Below, one piece after another: positions 16,434 to 21,771 of a DNA stretch of 21,771 nt. The notes below the pieces were generated by a model, which was given only the letters and a program-made list of their open reading frames with translations, was not told the origin of the DNA and did not search any database. Origin of the DNA: JBBIII01 sp037446575 (GTDB lineage Bacteria > Bacteroidota > Ignavibacteria > UBA10030); contig JBBIII010000042.1 of the NCBI GenBank assembly GCA_037446575.1, forward strand, positions 1 through 21,771, written 5' to 3'. The position numbers were made by a program, and so were the translations under genes. Each line of letters opens with the position of its first letter. Position 1 is the first letter of the stretch.

Positions 16434-18935
16434 TTATAATTTTATTGTCATCTCTAATGATGGATAAAGCGGAAAAATTCCTGTATCGCGAAAAATTGCC
16501 TTCCATCTGTAACGAAGAGGTTGTGAATTGTCTAATTCCCACCTAAATGGGTCTGTCAATCCATAACTATTTACGAAGCGAATAGAAAAATGTCCAGATA
16601 ACCTACCGAAATCGAATCTCCTTGATGCATTAATTTCTAATCTTTGAAATCCGGGTAAGCGGCTTCCATTAACATCGAGAAAATCATTGTAGGATAAAGC
16701 ATTAATTTCTGACTTTTCCCTTACATTTATATTTACAGGGTTTGTACTCGTTGCCTTTGGAGTTACTACATAGGATTGACCAGGGGCATAAACGCAAAGA
16801 AGAGAAAGTCCCCACTTTTCACTAAGAGTATAGCGCGATGTAAATTGTATTTCGTGCCGGCGGTCGAATGGCGGCGCAAATTCAACACCATTATTAATTT
16901 CTGCAAATGATTGTAGATTCCATGAAAGATTATATGTAACCGAGCCTGTCAAATCGCCGAGACGTTTTTCAATTTTGAAAATAGCTCCATAAGACCGGCT
17001 CGCTCCTAAAAGCAATAAATCACTAATATCGTTTGTTGTAGATAACAGCGTGTCTGTTTTGAATTCATGCAAATTATTTGTGATTCTATAATATATCTCG
17101 GTCGAGGCTCTGTAAGCGTTCTCACTTGTTTCCCGTTGAATGCCGATTATTGCTTGGAGCGAAGTTGATGGAGGTAATTTTTCTGTGGACGGATAATAAA
17201 AGATAGTCGGATACAAGAGACACACGCCGCTGTTTCTAAAAGTATGAATAAATTGATTGACTGCAGAAACAGATGCGTAAGCGCGCGTTTGTTCATTCAA
17301 TAATGTGATTACAGAAAAACGCGGATCAATTGCGGAAAAAGAACCTTGTTTGCTTGTAAAGTTAGTTGCGCGTCCGCCGATTTCAGCAAGCACGTTTGAT
17401 AATATTTTCCACTGATCTTGTAAGTACACCGATAATTCCCACAAGTACAGTTCAGATAAAGAAAATGGAGCGCTTTGTATGGAAAATTCGCTAACATATC
17501 CGCTGACCGAGCGACTAACTATTTCTACTCCAGCGTGAATGGTGTGTTCGTTATCGTAATAGCTTTCTGCATGCGCGCGCAGACTAATATCTTCAATTGA
17601 ATAATTAGATGAAAGACGCTCATTGGCGAGAGGTATTTGTGTGAAATCAAATTTATGATTGAGTTCAAGATTGTATCTGCTATAGACCAAAGACGAATAA
17701 AGAAAAAGAGAAGAGGAGGCAATGCCGCTCCATCTCAAATTCAGCATGCTATTTTTCCATGAAAAGTTATTGGATAACTGTTCGCCAACACCGCTTACGT
17801 CGTTAGCGTAAGAATCGTTGCTAATGTAACCATTCAAAGAAATTTGACTGTTGTTAGAGATACGATGATTTATTTTGCCTGTAAATTCGAATGAATTTGC
17901 GTCGCTCGGTGTAACCGACGAATTAAAAAATTGAATTGTAGCATCTGGATATCCTTTGCGCCCTGAGATTAAAAATGTCGAGCTGTTGTCTATAGGACCT
18001 TCGAGCGTCAGACTTGACCCAAACGAGCCAACGCTTGTAGATGCAGAAAAACTGTGGCGCATTCCACCGCGTAAAGCGAGATCAACTATACCGCCCATTC
18101 TGCCGCCATAAAAGGGGGGAGGTCCGCTTAGAGCGACCTGAACATCGCTTAACATTGCCGTGTTAAATGTAGTCAGCACGCCGCCAAAACGAGAAGGATT
18201 GTAAATACGTCCGCCATCTAATAAATATTGGTTTTGATCAGACGGTACAGAACGAAAGTAAATACCACGTGCAAAAGTTTCCGCCGAAGAAAGAACTGAA
18301 CGCCGCCCTTCTACAGTTACGCCGCTCATTACAATTTCTTTTTGCTGAAGAAAGATGTTTAGAATTTGTGATTCAACATTAGTAAGGTCTAAGTTATGTG
18401 TAAATGTTTCATAACCGACGGCGCGAGCTATCAGCGTGTAATTGTTTGATTGAACTTTTGGCAGAGCATAAAATCCAAAAGCATTTGTCGAACACCAATA
18501 CTTTATTGTTTGTATTGGTTGATCAGATATTTCCTGTAGCATTATTGTCGCTCCAGCTATACATTCGCCAGTAACAGAATCTCGAACAACTCCGGAGACA
18601 TTTATAAATTGCTTGATAGTCTCTTGTTCTCTCTTCTTAATAATTATCTGATTTCCTAACCGCATCCATTGCAATTGTGTTTCACCTAAAAGCGCATTCA
18701 ACGCATCCCTAATTGTGCATTGACTACAAGTTGCCCACACAGTGATGTTTTCGATATCGTGATCGAGATAAACAATATTATCCGGGTACCATTGCATTAA
18801 GGAATCTAATGCAGATCGCAGAGGCGCATTTTCAAATCGAAACGCCTGTTGCGCGTTAACAATTTGCGGCTCAAGAGCGCAGAAAAATAACGAGCAAATA
18901 AATATGTTAATAAATAATGTAAGCCGAATTTTCAT
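16434..18935 (-). CDS. TonB-dependent receptor with N-terminal STN signalling domain
   Basis: An 833-aa outer-membrane receptor. Signal peptide to VNA (residue 28). An STN domain (about 30-101) opens the mature protein and marks it as a cell-surface signalling transducer of the FecA kind. A carboxypeptidase-regulatory-like beta-sandwich follows (about 111-196), then a plug region (about 200-290, with YLLDGGRIYNPSRFGG and YGGRMGGIVDLALRGG) and the beta-barrel to the C-terminus. The plug looks shorter than usual between VEGRRS and the LDG motif. The STN contains an unusual CSQC at 70-73. The start overlaps the FecR-like stop by 29 nt. Ligand unknown; there is no siderophore-specific signature. 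Confidence 0.93.
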   Translation of the reverse strand: MKIRLTLFINIFICSLFFCALEPQIVNAQQAFRFENAPLRSALDSLMQWYPDNIVYLDHDIENITVWATCSQCTIRDALNALLGETQLQWMRLGNQIIIKKREQETIKQFINVSGVVRDSVTGECIAGATIMLQEISDQPIQTIKYWCSTNAFGFYALPKVQSNNYTLIARAVGYETFTHNLDLTNVESQILNIFLQQKEIVMSGVTVEGRRSVLSSAETFARGIYFRSVPSDQNQYLLDGGRIYNPSRFGGVLTTFNTAMLSDVQVALSGPPPFYGGRMGGIVDLALRGGMRHSFSASTSVGSFGSSLTLEGPIDNSSTFLISGRKGYPDATIQFFNSSVTPSDANSFEFTGKINHRISNNSQISLNGYISNDSYANDVSGVGEQLSNNFSWKNSMLNLRWSGIASSSLFLYSSLVYSRYNLELNHKFDFTQIPLANERLSSNYSIEDISLRAHAESYYDNEHTIHAGVEIVSRSVSGYVSEFSIQSAPFSLSELYLWELSVYLQDQWKILSNVLAEIGGRATNFTSKQGSFSAIDPRFSVITLLNEQTRAYASVSAVNQFIHTFRNSGVCLLYPTIFYYPSTEKLPPSTSLQAIIGIQRETSENAYRASTEIYYRITNNLHEFKTDTLLSTTNDISDLLLLGASRSYGAIFKIEKRLGDLTGSVTYNLSWNLQSFAEINNGVEFAPPFDRRHEIQFTSRYTLSEKWGLSLLCVYAPGQSYVVTPKATSTNPVNINVREKSEINALSYNDFLDVNGSRLPGFQRLEINASRRFDFGRLSGHFSIRFVNSYGLTDPFRWELDNSQPLRYRWKAIFRDTGIFPLYPSLEMTIKL

Positions 18936-19851
18936 GGCGCATTCTTTTTCCGGTTAGCTGAGTCAAAGTATTAAGCGTTGTTTCCAAAGTTCGTCCATCT
19001 ATGATACCGGTAATTGTTATGTTCTTACTATTTTCAACTTTTATAATTGTATCGAAGTATGATTCTAATTCTTTGCAAACGGAACTTAACGGCGTTTTAT
19101 AAAAAATAAAATTACCATCTAACCAACCAGGATAACGATTTGTAGAAAAAGTTATGGGCGGCTCAGGTAATCCGCCTTTTGCGAATTGAGTAATTTGTCC
19201 GGCAGATAAAATGACGCTATGCTCTAAACTACCGTCTATGGATTTCACTTGCACGCTTCCAGTAACGACGGCAACTTCTAACCGATTATCACGCATACGC
19301 ACATTGAATGACGTGCCTTTAACTTGAACTTTACCGACATCTGTAATTACTAAAAAGGGTTCGCCTTTTTTTTGCACGTTAAAAAATGCTTCTCCATTTA
19401 ATTTTACCCGGCGCGTTTTTTCAAATGGTGATCGTTCTACTATAAGCTCGGAAGTATGATTTAATATTACTTCTGTGCCCTCTTTAAGAAGTAAAGTGGA
19501 ACGCTGAGAGCGGGCTGTTTCGTAAGTCTTTACGGAAAAAGAATTGAACCATATTCCGCCTATTAAAGATAAGACAAGAATAGTTGTCGCAAAAATTATT
19601 GCAGGTTTGAGAATTGGTGGAAATAATTGATCTTTTGCAAAGTTCCCCTCAGAGTTCAGTGCGTTTAATTTTCTTTGCAGAAATTCCCATAGACGTTTAG
19701 TTTCCGGATTTATCGCTCTTGATTGTTGAGCGCGTTCTTCAAGCGCTCGTTCAAGTTCGCCTTGCGCGTATTTCATTTCTCTTTTTTTTGCGAATATTCT
19801 TCTAAATATTTTTTTCATTGGTAAAAATCTTTCGTTTAATTTATTATTCAT
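18907..19851 (-). CDS. FecR-like anti-sigma factor
   Basis: A 314-aa inner-membrane regulator. A charged cytoplasmic N-terminus (about 1-80) would hold the sigma factor. One membrane segment lies at about 84-103. The FecR domain follows at about 111-205 with the conserved block RRVKLNGEAFFNVQKKGEPF and VQVKGTSFNVR. The C-terminal part (about 244-314; GNFIFYKTPLSSVCKELESYF, ITGIIDGRTLETTLNTL) is a DUF4974/STN-like domain that in this family meets the receptor STN domain. The N-terminus lacks an obvious DUF4880 motif. The start overlaps the preceding lipoprotein stop by 8 nt; an alternative Met lies at residue 12. Its sigma partner is probably the divergent gene at 21035. Confidence 0.93.
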   Translation of the reverse strand: MNNKLNERFLPMKKIFRRIFAKKREMKYAQGELERALEERAQQSRAINPETKRLWEFLQRKLNALNSEGNFAKDQLFPPILKPAIIFATTILVLSLIGGIWFNSFSVKTYETARSQRSTLLLKEGTEVILNHTSELIVERSPFEKTRRVKLNGEAFFNVQKKGEPFLVITDVGKVQVKGTSFNVRMRDNRLEVAVVTGSVQVKSIDGSLEHSVILSAGQITQFAKGGLPEPPITFSTNRYPGWLDGNFIFYKTPLSSVCKELESYFDTIIKVENSKNITITGIIDGRTLETTLNTLTQLTGKRMRHENSAYIIY

Positions 19852-20311
19852 CTTTTCGATAAACAGTTACACAATGGATTATACGAGACGCGCTCGGTGG
19901 AATTGCGGCAGATGTTTCTAATATACATCTGACAACATATTGATTGCCGGTTAAATTTTTATACTCTGCATGTATAAAATACGGACAATTACACCGGCAA
20001 AGATGTTGCGCGGTATCCGTTACAATAATATTAAGCGTATCCGCGCCAATGTATTGCGTAATAACAAACCGATTTGAATCTGGACAACAATTAGTCCGAA
20101 CAGAAAAATCTAAAATTAGATTATCCGAAAAAGAATATTCAAAGAGCGAATCGAGAACGCTTACTTTTGCTAATCTTAAATTTAACTGACATTTACTACT
20201 GCTCGCCGAAAAGGCAACATCTGAATTTTGTAATTCAGTCGCCTTCTCCTTACAGGAAAACAAAACTAAAAATAAACTGTTGACGAAAAGTATTTTAAGT
20301 GAAATATGCAT
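19844..20311 (-). CDS. small cysteine-rich lipoprotein
   Basis: A 155-aa protein with a lipoprotein signal ending in LFSC (lipid Cys at 20). The mature part has eight further cysteines: C41, C75, C76 (NCCPDSNRF), C105, C107, C109 (CRCNCPYF), C129 and C147. I do not know a named family, although the NCCPDSNRF and CRCxCPYF motifs look like conserved family signatures. The cluster could form disulfides or bind a metal; the sequence cannot decide. It lies between another lipoprotein gene (14 nt upstream) and the FecR-like gene (8-nt overlap), so it is co-translated with the anti-sigma factor. Confidence 0.8.
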   Translation of the reverse strand: MHISLKILFVNSLFLVLFSCKEKATELQNSDVAFSASSSKCQLNLRLAKVSVLDSLFEYSFSDNLILDFSVRTNCCPDSNRFVITQYIGADTLNIIVTDTAQHLCRCNCPYFIHAEYKNLTGNQYVVRCILETSAAIPPSASRIIHCVTVYRKDE

Positions 20312-20325
20312 AGATTTTATTAGCG

Positions 20326-20847
20326 TTATTTGAACCCTTTTACTTCAATCATATCTATTAATATTGCGCCTTTGACTCTTCCGCCACCTCCCATAAAATA
20401 TAAACATAAAGTATCGTTGGCTGAACAATAAATAGAATCGGCGGATTCATAATAAGTCCAGATTGTATCGGTTATATTACAAAATATTGATTGCGAAAGA
20501 CTATTTAATTTACTTAAAGAAACATAACCACCAATACCAATTTGTTTTCCCCAGCAATGAAGTTTAACATATTGAGATGATGATTTATTTTGAAATATGA
20601 CAAAGGCATGTGGCATTATACAGCCGCCAAAAATATTTAGAGATTGCGTTCCACCAACTGGAGGCGCGTCGGCAAAAAAATTATACGACCCATATCCTTG
20701 CCATCCAATAGTATCCATAGCTGATTCGAAGGAATTGAAATATATCGGTTCATGTAATGGCGATTCTGGAGAAGTGATATTTTCTTTTTGGCATGAAAAA
20801 AAAATGAGTAAAAGCAATGTATTTATTAACGTTTTTTCAATTTTCAT
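20326..20847 (-). CDS. small lipoprotein with jelly-roll-like domain
   Basis: A 173-aa protein with a lipoprotein signal ending in FFSC (lipid Cys at 19). The mature region reads like a beta-jelly-roll of the kind used in carbohydrate-binding modules: YFNSFESAMDTIGWQGYGS at the start, APPVGGTQSLNIFGGC in the middle, YVKLHCWGK, and a closing AILIDMIEVKG strand. This is a fold-level impression, not a family match. It is the first gene of the minus-strand operon, 187 nt from the divergent ECF sigma gene, so it is the likely first target of that sigma factor. Binding partner unknown. Confidence 0.78.
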   Translation of the reverse strand: MKIEKTLINTLLLLIFFSCQKENITSPESPLHEPIYFNSFESAMDTIGWQGYGSYNFFADAPPVGGTQSLNIFGGCIMPHAFVIFQNKSSSQYVKLHCWGKQIGIGGYVSLSKLNSLSQSIFCNITDTIWTYYESADSIYCSANDTLCLYFMGGGGRVKGAILIDMIEVKGFK

Positions 20848-21034
20848 AGCGAAACAATTAGTAATACATCGTTGTCAACATGTAATTGCACTAATTATAT
20901 AACGATTAAGAGGGTGTTTGTACCTATTTCATTTATAAAATCTGTATAAAGATTTTTTTGTCGAAAACCTATTTTATTGCAATTTTACAGTGCATAAAGT
21001 ATTTTGATATTGTTTTAAACAAAAATAAATAATT
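20848..21034. promoter_or_regulatory. divergent promoter region between ECF sigma gene and lipoprotein-FecR-TonB operon
   Basis: The 187-nt AT-rich spacer must hold the promoters for both directions, including any site used by the ECF sigma factor itself. I could not identify a convincing -35/-10 pair or a clear TTG/TAnnTTTG Bacteroidota promoter on either strand. The call rests on gene arrangement only. Confidence 0.5.
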
Positions 21035-21592
21035 GTGAACGAACTACTCGACGATACTAATCTATTAGAGCGAATTAAGAATTCCGATAATGAGGCATTC
21101 AGAGTAATATTTGAGCGTTACCAGCCGGTATTATTTAGATATGTACATTTTCAAATTCGCGAAACAGATTTTACGCACGATATAGTTCAAGAAACATTTA
21201 TTCGGATATGGGAAAATCGCGCATCGTTAAAACCGGAACTCAGTTTTCTTGCCTATGCAATTCGGATAAGCACAAATCTTGTTTTAGATTCTTATAAACA
21301 TAAAAAGGTTCGTGAAAAATTAAAAGAAGAAATACATTCAACCACTCGCTCCGAAACGGATGACCCGGCAGAAGCATTGAACTTGATACTGCTACAGGAG
21401 CAAATAACAGAAATTTTAAGTAAGCATCTTGGCAAAAAATGCAGAGAGATTTTTATTCTAAGCAGAGTCGAAGGAAAGGCAAATCAGGAAATAGCAGATT
21501 TATTAAACCTGAGCGTTAGGACAATCGAAAATCAAATTCAGCATGCGCTAAAAATATTGCGGAAGAAATTGTATTTGTCATTGAGTCGTTGA
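21035..21592 (+). CDS. ECF-family RNA polymerase sigma factor
   Basis: A 185-aa sigma-70 family factor with only regions 2 and 4. Region 2 covers about 20-85 (FRVIFERYQPVLFRYVHFQI, DIVQETFIRIWENR, AYAIRISTNLVLDSYKHKK). Region 4 covers about 125-180 (REIFILSRVEGKANQEIADLLNLSVRTIENQIQHALKILRKKL). The start is a GTG, supported by normal family length before region 2; the ribosome site is poor. It is divergent from the operon containing the FecR-like anti-sigma factor, its probable partner, whereas textbook fecI lies co-directionally before fecR. The last codons and the stop lie within an 8-bp tandem repeat. Confidence 0.94.
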   Translation: MNELLDDTNLLERIKNSDNEAFRVIFERYQPVLFRYVHFQIRETDFTHDIVQETFIRIWENRASLKPELSFLAYAIRISTNLVLDSYKHKKVREKLKEEIHSTTRSETDDPAEALNLILLQEQITEILSKHLGKKCREIFILSRVEGKANQEIADLLNLSVRTIENQIQHALKILRKKLYLSLSR

Positions 21593-21628
21593 GTCGATTA
21601 GTCCTTGAGTATTTAAGTAGTTGAGTTA
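21581..21628. repeat. 8-bp tandem repeat array (TTGAGTCG-type) overlapping the sigma gene stop
   Basis: Six consecutive 8-nt units can be laid out: TTGAGTCG, TTGAGTCG, ATTAGTCC, TTGAGTAT, TTAAGTAG, TTGAGTTA. The first two are identical and the rest degenerate. The sigma gene stop codon (TGA at 21590-21592) is inside the second unit. Confidence 0.75.
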
Positions 21629-21722
21629 ATAAAAAGACAAAAAATCAGTGCAAATCCTATCTCATCTGTTACATCAGTGTTCTATATCTTTTCTGTACTC
21701 TAATATACTTAATAATCTATTG

Positions 21723-21746
21723 CTGTCAGAATTTTCGTCCTGACAG
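21723..21746. repeat. short inverted repeat downstream of the sigma gene
   Basis: CTGTCAG (21723-21729) and CTGACAG (21740-21746) form a 7-bp stem with a 10-nt loop. It lies about 130 nt after the sigma gene with no adjacent U-tract, so an intergenic repeat is as likely as a terminator. Confidence 0.45.
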
Positions 21747-21771
21747 ATTGATTAGACCGTTTCATTTTTTT

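Overview
The window is AT-rich and gene-dense and looks like a chromosomal contig from the Bacteroidota/Ignavibacteriota (Chlorobi-like) side of bacterial diversity. The main evidence is a pectate lyase ending in a type IX secretion (Por) sorting domain of the 'FKLEQNFPNPFNP' kind, a FecR/STN-TonB receptor/ECF sigma locus, lipoproteins with short lipoboxes, and weak Shine-Dalgarno sites in places. No tRNA, rRNA, CRISPR array, phage gene or transposase was found. A 100-N assembly gap lies at 12974-13073.

Layout. (1) 1-4463, plus strand: the 3' end of a probable outer-membrane beta-barrel gene, then a tightly coupled operon of an ABC ATPase, two FtsX/LolC-type permeases and a periplasmic LolA-like protein. 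Successive stop/start codons overlap by 4 nt. The set resembles an envelope lipid or lipoprotein export machine. (2) 4464-4931: a non-coding spacer holding a compound palindromic/MITE-like element. (3) 4932-6164: an unrecognised membrane protein and a DUF4230-type protein, followed by a structured, GC-richer REP-like block at 6234-6380. (4) 6431-10455, minus strand: a NarL-type response regulator and a histidine kinase without any sensor domain, then an intrinsic terminator and a long membrane-bound proton-pumping pyrophosphatase of the K+-independent class. (5) 10645-11596: a stand-alone CheY-like receiver (plus) and an OsmC-family protein (minus). (6) 11756-14462, minus: a secreted pectate lyase cut by the assembly gap, and a two-domain lipoprotein. 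(7) 14589-21592: an ECF sigma factor (plus) divergent from a minus-strand operon of two small lipoproteins, a FecR-like anti-sigma factor, an STN-containing TonB-dependent receptor and an outer-membrane protein.

How the parts fit. Region 7 has every component of a cell-surface signalling circuit: the receptor STN domain would touch the FecR C-terminal domain across the periplasm and release the ECF sigma factor, which probably drives the divergent operon. Two lipoproteins unrelated to textbook FecIRA loci sit at the head of that operon, and an extra beta-barrel protein sits at its end; this is the most interesting unit here. The neighbouring secreted pectate lyase suggests a plant-polysaccharide context, but no sequence link proves it belongs to the same regulon. 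Several families of intergenic repeats (REP-like palindromes, a MITE-like element, an 8-bp tandem array running into the sigma gene stop codon) punctuate the window.
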